This document shows positions 9,404 to 17,651 of a stretch of DNA of 64,000 bases, piece by piece (within the stretch, counting starts at the first letter, position 1; each line of letters starts with the position of its first letter). Source of the stretch: Betaproteobacteria bacterium (lineage in GTDB: Bacteria; Pseudomonadota; Gammaproteobacteria; Burkholderiales; Casimicrobiaceae); contig JADKKQ010000004.1 of the NCBI GenBank assembly GCA_016720425.1, positions 186,001 through 250,000 on the forward strand. The letters run 5' to 3'. A program made the translations under genes and the position numbers. The notes under the pieces are model-generated. The model was not told the origin of the DNA. It worked only from the letters and a program-made list of their open reading frames with translations, and searched no databases.

Positions 9404-10879
9404 ATGTCCGAGCTCATCGAGACCACCGGCACCGACCGGCCCGAGGCGCAGGAGAGCCTGCAGGAGACGCTCGCCGAGGTAACCACGCTGCTGCGGCGGC
9501 ATCGGCTGATCGAGGGGCTCGTCTACGAGCAGATGGAGCACGGCCTCGGCGCCGATCGCTCCGACCTGGTCGAGTCGCTGGTCTTCAAGCAGGACAAGGC
9601 GGTGCTGCAGCGCCGGCTGGACACGCTGCACCCGGCCGACATCGCCTACATCCTCGAGGCGCTGCCGCTCGACGAGCGGCTCTACATCTGGGACCTGGTC
9701 AAGGCCGACCGGGACGGCGACATCCTGCTCGAGGTGTCGGACGCCGTTCGCGAGTCGCTGATCTCGTCGATGGACACCGACGAGCTCGTCGCCGCGACCG
9801 AGACCCTCGAAGCCGACGAGATCGCCGAGCTCGCGCCCGACCTCCCGCAGGAGGTCATGGACGACCTGTTCCAGTCGCTGCCGGTCGGAGAGCGCGAGCA
9901 GCTGCGGGCGGCGATGTCCTTCGACGACGACATGGTCGGCGCGCTGATGGACTTCGAGGACGTCAGCGTGCGCCCGGACGTGACGCTGGAAGTGGTGCTG
10001 CGCTACCTGCGCCGCTTCGACGAGCTGCCGTCGCAGACCGACCAGCTGTTCGTCGTCGACCGCGAGGAGCGGCTGCTGGGCGTGCTGCCGGTGGGCAAGC
10101 TGCTCGTCAACGACCCCGAGATGACGGTGGCCGACGTGATGGAGGCGCCGCGGGTCAAGCTGCTGCAGCACGAGAAGGCCGACGAGGCGGCGCACGCGTT
10201 CGAGCGCTACGACCTCGTCTCCGCCCCCGTCGTCGACACCAACGACAAGCTGGTCGGGCGGGTGACCGTCGACGAGATCCTCGACTTCGTCCGCGAGAGC
10301 GGGCAGGAAGACCTGCTCGCGCAGGCCGGCCTGCGCGAGGAGGAGGACGTCTTCGCGTCGGTCTGGGCGTCGTTCAGGAACCGCTGGGCGTGGCTGGCGA
10401 TCAACCTCGTCACCGCGTTCATCGCCTCGCGGGTGATCGGCCTGTTCGAGGGCTCGATCGAAAAGCTGGTCGCGCTGGCGGCGCTGATGCCCATCGTCGC
10501 CGGCATCGGCGGCAACTCCGGCAACCAGACGATCACGATGATCGTGCGTGCCGCCGCGCTCGGACAGGTGACGATCGCCAACGCCCGGCAGCTCATCCGC
10601 AAGGAGATCGTCGTCAGCCTGATCAACGGCCTCGTCTGGGGCGGCGTGATGGGGCTGGTGGCGATGCTGCTCTACCGCGACGTGGCGCTCGGCCTGGTGA
10701 TGGTGCTGGCGATGACGCTGAACCTGATCCTGGCCGCGCTGATGGGGGTGCTGATCCCGATGGCGTTGCTGAAGTTCGGCCGCGACCCGGCGATGGGCTC
10801 GTCGGTGCTGATCACCGCCGTCACCGATTCCGGCGGGTTCTTCATCTTCCTCGGGCTGGCGACGCTGTTCCTGGTGTGA
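9404..10879 (+). CDS. mgtE: Magnesium transporter MgtE
   Basis: 491-residue Mg2+ channel of the MgtE family. An acidic cytoplasmic N-domain (about 50-155, with LHPADIAYILEALP) is followed by two CBS domains (about 160-300, ending in KLVGRVTVDEILDFVRE). The membrane domain has five hydrophobic segments from about 320 to 490, including the pore segment PIVAGIGGNSGNQTITMIVR. The N and CBS domains gate the channel according to internal Mg2+. Length is slightly above the usual 450. Monocistronic by spacing: 95 bases after mtgA and 81 bases before the next gene. Confidence 0.95.
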   Translation: MSELIETTGTDRPEAQESLQETLAEVTTLLRRHRLIEGLVYEQMEHGLGADRSDLVESLVFKQDKAVLQRRLDTLHPADIAYILEALPLDERLYIWDLVKADRDGDILLEVSDAVRESLISSMDTDELVAATETLEADEIAELAPDLPQEVMDDLFQSLPVGEREQLRAAMSFDDDMVGALMDFEDVSVRPDVTLEVVLRYLRRFDELPSQTDQLFVVDREERLLGVLPVGKLLVNDPEMTVADVMEAPRVKLLQHEKADEAAHAFERYDLVSAPVVDTNDKLVGRVTVDEILDFVRESGQEDLLAQAGLREEEDVFASVWASFRNRWAWLAINLVTAFIASRVIGLFEGSIEKLVALAALMPIVAGIGGNSGNQTITMIVRAAALGQVTIANARQLIRKEIVVSLINGLVWGGVMGLVAMLLYRDVALGLVMVLAMTLNLILAALMGVLIPMALLKFGRDPAMGSSVLITAVTDSGGFFIFLGLATLFLV

Positions 10880-10898
10880 GCGTCACCGGCGGCGAAGG

Positions 10899-10924
10899 GG
10901 AATAAACGCGGCGGTCGGGCTGTT
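10899..10924 (+). promoter_or_regulatory. Candidate ECF-sigma promoter GGAATAA-N16-GTT
   Basis: GGAATAA at 10899-10905 and GTT at 10922-10924 with a 16-base spacer lie 37 bases upstream of the COG4315 gene. The -35-like GGAAT core and spacing fit ECF sigma-factor promoters, and an ECF gene lies immediately downstream. Inference from motif and context. Confidence 0.45.
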
Positions 10925-10960
10925 CGTGCAAGCGTTACCACCCGCCCCAAGGAGCCCCGC

Positions 10961-11347
10961 ATGAACCGGATCAAGCAAGCCCTGCTCGCCGCCGTCACGG
11001 TGGCGCTGACCGCCGGCGCCTCGCTGGTCGGCGCTGCGCCGCCCGGCGTCAAGGTCACCGACGGCACGCTGACCAACGCCGCCGGCATGACGATCTACAC
11101 CTTCGACCGCGACGCGGCCGGCAGCGGCAAGAGTGTCTGCAACGGGCCCTGTGCGACCAATTGGCCGCCGGTGATGGCGACGGCCGACGCGATGGCCTCC
11201 GGCGACTACACGGTGATCACCCGCGACGACGGCGCCAGGCAGTGGGCGTACAAGGGCAAGCCGCTGTACCTCTGGGTCAAGGACCAGAAGCCGGGTGACA
11301 GGACCGGCGACGGCGTCAACAACGCCTGGCGGGTCGCGAAGCCTTAG
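10961..11347 (+). CDS. Secreted COG4315 (Lipoprotein_15) repeat protein of unknown function
   Basis: 128-residue exported protein. A Sec signal peptide covers about residues 1-25 (MNRIKQALLAAV through GAA) with no lipobox cysteine. The mature part has the family features: GMTIYTFDRDAAGSGKSVCNG, the CNGPCATNWPPV motif with two conserved cysteines, and the C-terminal YKGKPLYLWVKDQKPGD segment. The family's biochemical function is not known. It is often linked to ECF sigma factors, and here it precedes one by 88 bases, so it is a likely regulon member under envelope stress. Confidence 0.85.
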   Translation: MNRIKQALLAAVTVALTAGASLVGAAPPGVKVTDGTLTNAAGMTIYTFDRDAAGSGKSVCNGPCATNWPPVMATADAMASGDYTVITRDDGARQWAYKGKPLYLWVKDQKPGDRTGDGVNNAWRVAKP

Positions 11348-11435
11348 CGGGTCGCGAAGCCTCGGCTGGGCGCGGTACCATGGCGGTCGCTGCCTTCCGG
11401 CGGTCGTCGCCGGCTGCCGGAGTGCAGCGACCGCG

Positions 11436-11996
11436 ATGCCCCCACCCCCGACGATGACCCGCGACGCCGAGACGCCTGCCGGATTGCCGCACCCCGACCT
11501 GGTGGCGGCGATCCCGCGCCTGCGCCGCTACGCGCGGGTGCTCACCGGCGACCCGGCGCGCGCCGACGACCTGGTCCAGGACACGCTCGCCCGGGCCTGG
11601 GAAAAGCGCCGCCTCTGGCAGGCGGGGACCGACCTGCGAGCCTGGCTGTTCACGATCATGCACAACCTGCACGTCAACCAGCTCGCGCTGTTCCGGCGCG
11701 AGGCCGTGAACGTGTCGCTCGACTCCGACGCCGGCGGCGGCGCCTGGCAGATTCCAGTGCGCGCCAACCAGGTCGATCGCGTCGAGCTGCTGGAGGTCGT
11801 CCGCGAGATGGGACGGCTGCCGCCCGAGCAGCGCGAGGTGCTGCTGCTGGCGGCGGTCGAGGAGATGCGCTACGAGGAGATCGCCACGCTGCTGTCGGTG
11901 CCCGTCGGCACGGTGATGTCGCGGCTGTCCCGGGCGCGCGAAAAGCTGAAGAAGATCGTCGCCGAGCCCCCCACCGGGCTGCGTGCGGTCAAATGA
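11436..11996 (+). CDS. ECF-type RNA polymerase sigma factor
   Basis: 186-residue extracytoplasmic-function sigma factor. Region 2 spans about residues 28-95 (RYARVLTGDPARADDLVQDTL and the DLRAWLFTIMHNL block) and region 4 about 120-175 (LPPEQREVLLLAAVEEMRYE, then helix-turn-helix VPVGTVMSRLSRAREKLKK). Start 11436 is chosen where family similarity can begin; ATG 11454 is an equal candidate and neither has a strong ribosome site. Its frame is open further upstream, but that part lacks domain similarity. The anti-sigma gene follows at once, typical of a sigma/anti-sigma pair. Confidence 0.9.
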   Translation: MPPPPTMTRDAETPAGLPHPDLVAAIPRLRRYARVLTGDPARADDLVQDTLARAWEKRRLWQAGTDLRAWLFTIMHNLHVNQLALFRREAVNVSLDSDAGGGAWQIPVRANQVDRVELLEVVREMGRLPPEQREVLLLAAVEEMRYEEIATLLSVPVGTVMSRLSRAREKLKKIVAEPPTGLRAVK

Positions 11997-12012
11997 GCTC
12001 GAGGATGTTGCC

Positions 12013-12849
12013 GTGAAGCCCGCTGCCCAACCGATCGAGGACGCCGACCTCCACGCCTATGTGGACGGGCAGCTCGCGCCCGAGCGCCTGGCGGCCGTCG
12101 ACGCGGCGCTGCTGCGCGAGCCGGAGCTCGCCGCGCGCGTCGCGGCGCTGCGCGAGCTCAATGCCGCGTTGCGCGACGCGCTCGACCCGATCCTCGCCGA
12201 GCCCATCCCCGAGCGGCTGCTGGCGGCGGCGGCGACGCCCCGCGCCCGTTCCAGCGCGGGACGCCGCTGGCTCGCGCCGCTGTTCGCCGCCGCCGCGACG
12301 CTGCTGATCGGCCTCGGTCTCGGCTGGACGATGCGCGGCATGCTGCTCGAGGAGGGCGGCACGCCGACGACGTTCGCCCGGCAGGCGGCGTTCACCCATG
12401 CGCTGTACGCGGCCGACGTCCGCCGGCCGGTCGAGGTCTGGGCGAACGAGGAGAAGAGCCTCGTCACCTGGCTCACCCGGCGACTGGGACACTCCGTCCA
12501 CGCACCCGACCTCAACGCGCTCGGCTATGCGCTGGTCGGCGGGCGCCTGGTCGCCGGCAACGAGAAGCCCACCGCGCTGTTCATGTACGAGAACGCCGAC
12601 AAGCAGCGCCTGTCGCTGCAGGTGCGCAAGGACGCGCGGCACGTCGGCGCCCCGGCCGGCGGCACCGGCGACACGGCATTCCGCTACGCCGTCGAGAACG
12701 GCGTCGGCGTCTTCTACTGGGTCGACGACGAATGCGGCTATGCGCTCTCCGGCAGCGTCGATCGCAGCCAGTTGCTGGCGCTCGCCCGGGTCGTCTACGG
12801 TCAGCTCGCCGCCCTCGACGCGATCGAGGCCGCGCCGGCCCGGCGCTGA
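12013..12849 (+). CDS. Transmembrane anti-sigma factor
   Basis: 278-residue partner of the preceding ECF sigma factor. The N-terminal cytosolic domain (about 1-85) starts with DADLHAYVDGQLAPERL, the anti-sigma fold without the Cys residues of zinc-binding members. One membrane helix lies at about 95-115, followed by a periplasmic domain of about 160 residues ending near EAAPARR. GTG 12013 is preferred because GAGG lies 8 bases upstream; an in-frame GTG at 11983 would overlap the sigma gene. Expected to hold the sigma factor at the membrane until a periplasmic signal frees it; the signal is unknown. Confidence 0.82.
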   Translation: MKPAAQPIEDADLHAYVDGQLAPERLAAVDAALLREPELAARVAALRELNAALRDALDPILAEPIPERLLAAAATPRARSSAGRRWLAPLFAAAATLLIGLGLGWTMRGMLLEEGGTPTTFARQAAFTHALYAADVRRPVEVWANEEKSLVTWLTRRLGHSVHAPDLNALGYALVGGRLVAGNEKPTALFMYENADKQRLSLQVRKDARHVGAPAGGTGDTAFRYAVENGVGVFYWVDDECGYALSGSVDRSQLLALARVVYGQLAALDAIEAAPARR

Positions 12850-12997
12850 CCGTGGCTCGCGGAGGGACACCGGCGGCGCGCGCGGCCGAGCCCTATGCGG
12901 CGCGTCGCCGCCGACGTAAGCTCTCTTCGCCGGTCGCGACCACGCGACCGGCCCCGAACAACGGACGGCCCTGCCGCCGTGCGCCCTGGAGTGCTCC

Positions 12998-13954
12998 ATG
13001 CTGATCCGCCGTCCCCCCGACCTCGTCCCCTCCGACATCACGCCGCAGGAGGTCTACGCCCGACGGCGCGAGTTCATCAAGGCGGCCGGCGGACTGGCGC
13101 TGGGCGCGGGCCTCGGCCTCGACGCCCTGCCCGCGGCGGCGCAGGGCAAGGCGACGACGATGAAGCTCTTCGGCGTCAAGGAATCGCCGCTGTCGACCGG
13201 CGAGAAGAAGAACAGCAGGCAGGAGATCACCGAGTACAACAACTTCTACGAGTTCGGCACCGACAAGGCCGACCCCGCGCAGTTCGCGCACACGCTGGTC
13301 ACGCGGCCCTGGACCGTCGCGGTGGAGGGTGCGGTGAACAAGCCCAGGGTCTTCGACATCGACGAGCTGATGAAGCTGGCCCCGCTGGAGGAGCGCATCT
13401 ACCGGATGCGCTGCGTCGAGGGCTGGTCGATGGTGATCCCCTGGGTCGGCTACCCGCTGGCGGAGCTCATCAGGCGGGTCGAGCCGACCGGCAATGCCAA
13501 GTACATCGAGTACGACACCCTCGCCGACCCCCGGCAGATGCCCGGCGTGCGCAGCCGGGTTCTCGACTGGCCCTACGTCGAGGGCCTGCGCCTCGACGAG
13601 GCGATGCATCCGCTGACGCTGCTCTGCGTCGGGCTCTACGGCGAGACGCTGCCGAACCAGTGCGGCGCCCCGGTGCGCGTGGTCGTGCCGTGGAAGTACG
13701 GCTTCAAGAGCGGCAAGTCGATCGTGCGCATCCGCTTCGTCGAGAAGGAGCCGCGGACGGCGTGGAACAAGGCGGCGCCGCGCGAGTACGGCTTCTACTC
13801 CAACGTCAATCCCGACGTCGATCACCCGCGCTGGTCGCAGGCGACCGAGCGCCGGATCGGCGAGTTCAGCAAGCGCAAGACCACGCTGTTCAACGGCTAT
13901 GCCGACCAGGTGGCCAGGCTGTATGCCGGCATGGACCTGAAGAAGTCGTTCTGA
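12998..13954 (+). CDS. msrP: Periplasmic protein-methionine-sulfoxide reductase, molybdopterin subunit MsrP
   Basis: 318-residue molybdoenzyme (formerly YedY) that reduces oxidised methionines in periplasmic proteins. A twin-arginine signal lies at residues 22-48 (YARRREFIKAAGG and hydrophobic core, cleavage near PAAAQG). The Mo-cofactor ligand cysteine is in MRCVEGWSMVIPW near residue 137, with the conserved PLTLLCVGLYGETLPNQ and the basic VVVPWKYGFKS later. Length matches the family. msrQ begins 5 bases downstream. Its place right after a sigma/anti-sigma pair suggests stress-induced expression, as known for msrP in reactive-chlorine responses of other proteobacteria. Confidence 0.95.
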   Translation: MLIRRPPDLVPSDITPQEVYARRREFIKAAGGLALGAGLGLDALPAAAQGKATTMKLFGVKESPLSTGEKKNSRQEITEYNNFYEFGTDKADPAQFAHTLVTRPWTVAVEGAVNKPRVFDIDELMKLAPLEERIYRMRCVEGWSMVIPWVGYPLAELIRRVEPTGNAKYIEYDTLADPRQMPGVRSRVLDWPYVEGLRLDEAMHPLTLLCVGLYGETLPNQCGAPVRVVVPWKYGFKSGKSIVRIRFVEKEPRTAWNKAAPREYGFYSNVNPDVDHPRWSQATERRIGEFSKRKTTLFNGYADQVARLYAGMDLKKSF

Positions 13955-13959
13955 GCAGG

Positions 13960-14598
13960 GTGAGCTTCGCTCCGACGCCGCGGGCGCTGGGCCGGATCAA
14001 GGCCGCGCTGTTCGTGCTGGCGCTCGTCCCGCTGGCGCGTCTGGTCGCCGCCGCGTTCACCGGCGGCCTGGGCGTGAACCCGATCGAGTTCGTCACCCGC
14101 TCGACCGGCACCTGGACGCTGTCGTTGCTGCTGATCACGCTGGCGGTGACGCCGCTGCGCCGCGTCACCGGCTGGAACTGGCTGATCCGCCTGCGCCGCA
14201 TGCTCGGCCTGTTCGCCTTCTTCTACGCCTGCCTGCACTTCACCACCTACGTCTGGCTGGACCAGTTCTTCGACCCGGCGGCGATCGTCAAGGACGTCGT
14301 CAAGCGGCCGTTCATCACCGTCGGCTTCAGCGCGTTCGTGCTGCTGATTCCGCTTGCGGCAACCTCCACCCACGCGATGGTTCGCCGGCTCGGCGGCAAG
14401 GCCTGGCAGCGGCTGCACTACCTCGTCTACCTGATCGCGACGCTCGGCGTCGTCCACTACTGGTGGCTGGTCAAGAAGGACGTCACGCAGCCGATGCTGT
14501 TCGCTGCGGCGCTCGCGGTGCTGCTGGGCTATCGCGTGGTGCATCAGCTGCGCAACCTCTCCCCACGTTCCGGCGCGCCCGCCTGCGGCCGGCGCTGA
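13960..14598 (+). CDS. msrQ: Protein-methionine-sulfoxide reductase heme-binding membrane subunit MsrQ
   Basis: 212-residue inner-membrane b-type cytochrome of the ferric-reductase-like family that passes electrons from the quinone or flavin pool to MsrP. About six hydrophobic segments are visible between residues 10 and 195. Conserved histidines occur in YACLHFTTYVWLD, LHYLVYLIATLGVVHYWW and nearby, suitable for heme. Start is GTG at 13960, five bases after the msrP stop and preceded by a purine-rich GAGCAGG. The C-terminus (SPRSGAPACGRR) is nonconserved. Confidence 0.93.
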   Translation: MSFAPTPRALGRIKAALFVLALVPLARLVAAAFTGGLGVNPIEFVTRSTGTWTLSLLLITLAVTPLRRVTGWNWLIRLRRMLGLFAFFYACLHFTTYVWLDQFFDPAAIVKDVVKRPFITVGFSAFVLLIPLAATSTHAMVRRLGGKAWQRLHYLVYLIATLGVVHYWWLVKKDVTQPMLFAAALAVLLGYRVVHQLRNLSPRSGAPACGRR

Positions 14599-14648
14599 CG
14601 CGCGGTGCCTGCGGCGTTCCCGTTCGCACCGCACAGGAATCCCGGACC

Positions 14649-15767
14649 ATGCCTCCTTCGCCTCCGGCACAGCCCGGCGACGCCGTTGCCGCGATCGACA
14701 CGCCGGCGCTGGTCGTCGATCTCGACGCCTTCGAACGCAACCTCGACCTGATGTCCAATGCGGTGCGCGGCTCGGGCCTGGCGCTGCGCCCGCACGCCAA
14801 GTCGCACAAGTGCCCGGAGATCGCGCGGGCGCAGGTCGAGCGCGACGCGATCGGCATCTGCTGCCAGAAGGTCGCCGAGGCCGAGGTCTTCGTGGACGCG
14901 GGCATCCGCGACGTCCTGGTCACCAACGAGGTCGTCGGCGCCGGCAAGCTGCGCCGGCTCGCCGCAATCGCGCGCCGGGCGACGATCGGCGTGCTCGTCG
15001 ACGACGCCGGCAGCGTCGCCGAACTCTCGGCCGCGGCGACGGCCGCCGGCGCGACGCTCGACGTGCTGGTCGAGGTCGACGTCGGCGCGCATCGCTGCGG
15101 CGTGCCTCCCGGCGAGCCGGCGGCGCGGCTCGCGACCGCCATCGCCCGCGCGCCGGGCTTGCGCCTGCGCGGCATCCACGCCTATCACGGCGCCGCCCAG
15201 CACCTGCGCACGCCAGCGGAGCGGTGCGACGCGATCGCCGCTGCAGTCCGCGACGCCGCCGCCAGCAGGGCGGCGATCGAGGCGGCAGGCATCGGCTGCG
15301 CGGTGGTGACCGGCGCCGGCACCGGAACCTGGCAGCACGAGCGCGACAGCGGCGTCTACACCGAACTGCAGCCGGGTTCCTACGTGTTCATGGATGCCGA
15401 TTACGGACGCAACGCGCTCGCTCCCGACCAGCACCACTTCGAGCACAGCCTGTTCGTGTTGACCACGGTGATGAGCGTGGCGGTGCGGTCGCAGGCGGTC
15501 GTCGATGCGGGTTTGAAGGCGCTGGCGTTCGACTCCGGGCCGCCGCTGGTCTACGGCGCGCCCGGCCTCGACTTTCGCAGGGCCTCCGACGAGCACGGGG
15601 TCGTCGCCGTCACGGACACCGCGATTGCACCTCGACGGGGCGACCGACTGTGGCTCGTTCCCGGCCATTGCGACCCCACGGTCAACCTGCACGACTGGAT
15701 CGTCGGCGTGCGCGGGGAGACGGTGGAGAGCGTGTGGGCGGTCGCGGCGCGGGGCGCGCTGGCCTGA
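14649..15767 (+). CDS. PLP-dependent D-threonine aldolase / DSD1-family enzyme
   Basis: 372-residue member of the alanine-racemase-fold family containing D-threonine aldolase and D-threo-3-hydroxyaspartate dehydratase. The N-terminal TIM barrel starts with DTPALVVDLDAFERNL, and the PLP lysine is in RPHAKSHKCPE near residue 55. A GIHAYHGAAQHL segment follows. The C-terminal domain carries PGHCDPTVNLHDW, whose His and Cys match the divalent-metal site of this family, and a QPGSYVFMDADYG motif precedes it. The exact reaction (aldol cleavage or beta-elimination) cannot be decided here. Starts at ATG 14649, 50 bases after msrQ. Confidence 0.85.
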   Translation: MPPSPPAQPGDAVAAIDTPALVVDLDAFERNLDLMSNAVRGSGLALRPHAKSHKCPEIARAQVERDAIGICCQKVAEAEVFVDAGIRDVLVTNEVVGAGKLRRLAAIARRATIGVLVDDAGSVAELSAAATAAGATLDVLVEVDVGAHRCGVPPGEPAARLATAIARAPGLRLRGIHAYHGAAQHLRTPAERCDAIAAAVRDAAASRAAIEAAGIGCAVVTGAGTGTWQHERDSGVYTELQPGSYVFMDADYGRNALAPDQHHFEHSLFVLTTVMSVAVRSQAVVDAGLKALAFDSGPPLVYGAPGLDFRRASDEHGVVAVTDTAIAPRRGDRLWLVPGHCDPTVNLHDWIVGVRGETVESVWAVAARGALA

Positions 15768-15865
15768 CGCGGGGTGACCGTCGTTCGTTGGCCGGACGCG
15801 AGCACTCGTGCGGCAGTCGCGAGGTGGCGGCGGTCGGGTGAGGCGGAGGCTTGTCGGCGCGCTCC

Positions 15866-16525
15866 TCAGAGCGTCACCATCCCCCGCGGCGTCCGCAGCA
15901 TCGCCGCGATCCGCGTCTCGCGGTCGTAGCTGATCGATATCGTCCCCTCGAGCCCCAGCGCGGCCAGCGCCGCGCGCAGCGGCGCGGGCTCGGGATGGGT
16001 GCCGGCCAGCTGCGCCAGCGTGATGCTCGACTTCGGGAGGCGCGCGGTCGGGTGCGTCGGCACGTCCCACTGGATCAGCGTCGGCACGAAGCCGCGGCCG
16101 GGGCGCGCGCCGTCGTCGGGGATGGTGATGCGCCAGCGGAAGTCGCCGCGCTGCATCGGGTGGATGCTGCCCAGCGGCAGCGGCGACGCCGCGGCCGCCG
16201 TCTCGATGTCGGTCGTGCGCGCGACCCAGTGGATCAGCCGCGGGCGCTCGACCAGTTCCGCCTGCAGCGCGACGTCGTCGAGGTCGAACCAGCGCCGGCG
16301 CGCGGGCCGGGTGCCGTCGGGGTCGACGGCGATGATCTCCAGGTAGGTTTCCCCGCCCAGGCGCAAGAGCGCGTTGTGCGTGCCCATCGCCGCGTGCTTG
16401 CCGCCCGCCACCGGCGCGGTGCCGGTGAGCGAGGCGACGTAGTCGATGCCGTCGGCCAGCGTCGCCGCGGCGAGGACGAGGTGGTCGAGCGTGGCGAGCG
16501 GGCCGGGCCGGGAGCGCGTGGACAT
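15866..16525 (-). CDS. VOC-superfamily glyoxalase-like protein
   Basis: 219-residue protein with the vicinal-oxygen-chelate fold. The N-terminal half begins with ATLDHLVLAAATLADG, supplying the usual first metal-ligand histidine, and includes GTHNALLRLGGETYLEIIAV, the strand with the glutamate ligand. This arrangement matches the glyoxalase-like domain 3 group rather than classical GloA. Substrate unknown. It ends convergently with the DSD1-type gene and starts 15 bases downstream of the esterase gene, so it is probably co-transcribed with it. Confidence 0.8.
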   Translation of the reverse strand: MSTRSRPGPLATLDHLVLAAATLADGIDYVASLTGTAPVAGGKHAAMGTHNALLRLGGETYLEIIAVDPDGTRPARRRWFDLDDVALQAELVERPRLIHWVARTTDIETAAAASPLPLGSIHPMQRGDFRWRITIPDDGARPGRGFVPTLIQWDVPTHPTARLPKSSITLAQLAGTHPEPAPLRAALAALGLEGTISISYDRETRIAAMLRTPRGMVTL

Positions 16526-16540
16526 GGGGAGGGAAGCCTT

Positions 16541-17557
16541 TCAGGCCGCGACTTCACGGACGAAGGCGCGGAGCAGGGCGGTCGCGTCCGGCGGTGCGGC
16601 GTCGTTGTAGGGATACCGGGCGTCGCCGCCGCTCCAGGCGTGGCCCAGCGCGTCGACCAGCACGTGGCGCGCCAGCAGGCGCTCGCCGCTCCTCCACTCG
16701 GCGGTGGCGATGCTGCGGCCGTCGGCCGAGGTGGTGGCGAGCGCGTCGGGCGGCGGCAATTCGGCGGCACCGCCCGCCTGTGCGGCCGGATGGCCGTTGA
16801 GCGCCAGGTACTGGCGGACGAGTTGCGCCGCGTTGACCGGCGCGACGACGTCGTCGCGTCCGCCGTGGACGGTGAGCAGCGGCACCGGCAGCGCCTCGGG
16901 GCGGGATTCGTTGCGCATCCGCAGCCCGATGCCCACGACGTTGCGGTCGGCGCCGTTCTTCAGCACCCCCAGCGCGGCCAGCGGCGACGACGCCGCGCCG
17001 CAGGCCACGCCGGAGTGCACGAACACGCCGGCGACGAGGTCGGGACGGCGCACGCCCAGCACCGCCGCCAGCCCGCCGCCCGACGACAGCCCGGCGACGA
17101 ACACCCGCCGTCTGTCGATCCGGTAGCGTCGCCGCAGCTTGCGGATCTGCGCGGCGACGATCGCCGCCTCGCCGCGGCCGCGCGCGGTGTTCCACTCGAA
17201 CCAGTTCCAGCAGCCCCAGGGATTCGCCCGCTCCTTCTGCCGGGGCAGCAGCACGAGGCAGCCGAGGTCGTCGGCGAGCGCCCCGATCCGCGTCGCCGCG
17301 GCGACCGTTTCCGGCGTCTGCCGGCAGCCGTGCAGCAGCACCAGCAGCGGCGCCCGCCGCCAGCTCCAGCGCGAGTGGCCGCGCGGCACGTAGACGAGGT
17401 ACTCGCGGCGCGGCAGCACCCACGGCGCGGTGGACAGGAAGCCGGTCAGCGCGCCCTTGCTGCCCGGTTCGAAGCGTCCCGGTTCCGGCGGCTTGCGGCC
17501 CAGCAGGCGGTCGAGCAGCGCCCTCGTCTTGGACCACAGCTTGCGGAATGGGGCCAT
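16541..17557 (-). CDS. PHB-depolymerase-family esterase (alpha/beta hydrolase)
   Basis: 338-residue alpha/beta hydrolase of the poly-hydroxybutyrate depolymerase/feruloyl-esterase type. The oxyanion motif LLVLLHGCRQTPET lies near residue 72, the lipase box FVAGLSSGGGLAAVLG places the catalytic serine near residue 156, GGRDDVVAPVN gives the aspartate and LGHAWSGG the histidine. No substrate-binding or linker domain is present, and the basic N-terminus (MAPFRKLWSKTRALLDRLLG) is not a convincing signal peptide. It could act on short polyester or a small ester. Upstream of a VOC gene on the same strand. Confidence 0.85.
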   Translation of the reverse strand: MAPFRKLWSKTRALLDRLLGRKPPEPGRFEPGSKGALTGFLSTAPWVLPRREYLVYVPRGHSRWSWRRAPLLVLLHGCRQTPETVAAATRIGALADDLGCLVLLPRQKERANPWGCWNWFEWNTARGRGEAAIVAAQIRKLRRRYRIDRRRVFVAGLSSGGGLAAVLGVRRPDLVAGVFVHSGVACGAASSPLAALGVLKNGADRNVVGIGLRMRNESRPEALPVPLLTVHGGRDDVVAPVNAAQLVRQYLALNGHPAAQAGGAAELPPPDALATTSADGRSIATAEWRSGERLLARHVLVDALGHAWSGGDARYPYNDAAPPDATALLRAFVREVAA

Positions 17558-17651
17558 CGACGATCGGCTTCCGTGGTGGCGGCGGTCGGACCGGGGCGCG
17601 GGCGGCGGAGCGTGCCCGTCGATGCCCGCCGCGACCGCGCCGCGCCGCGCG

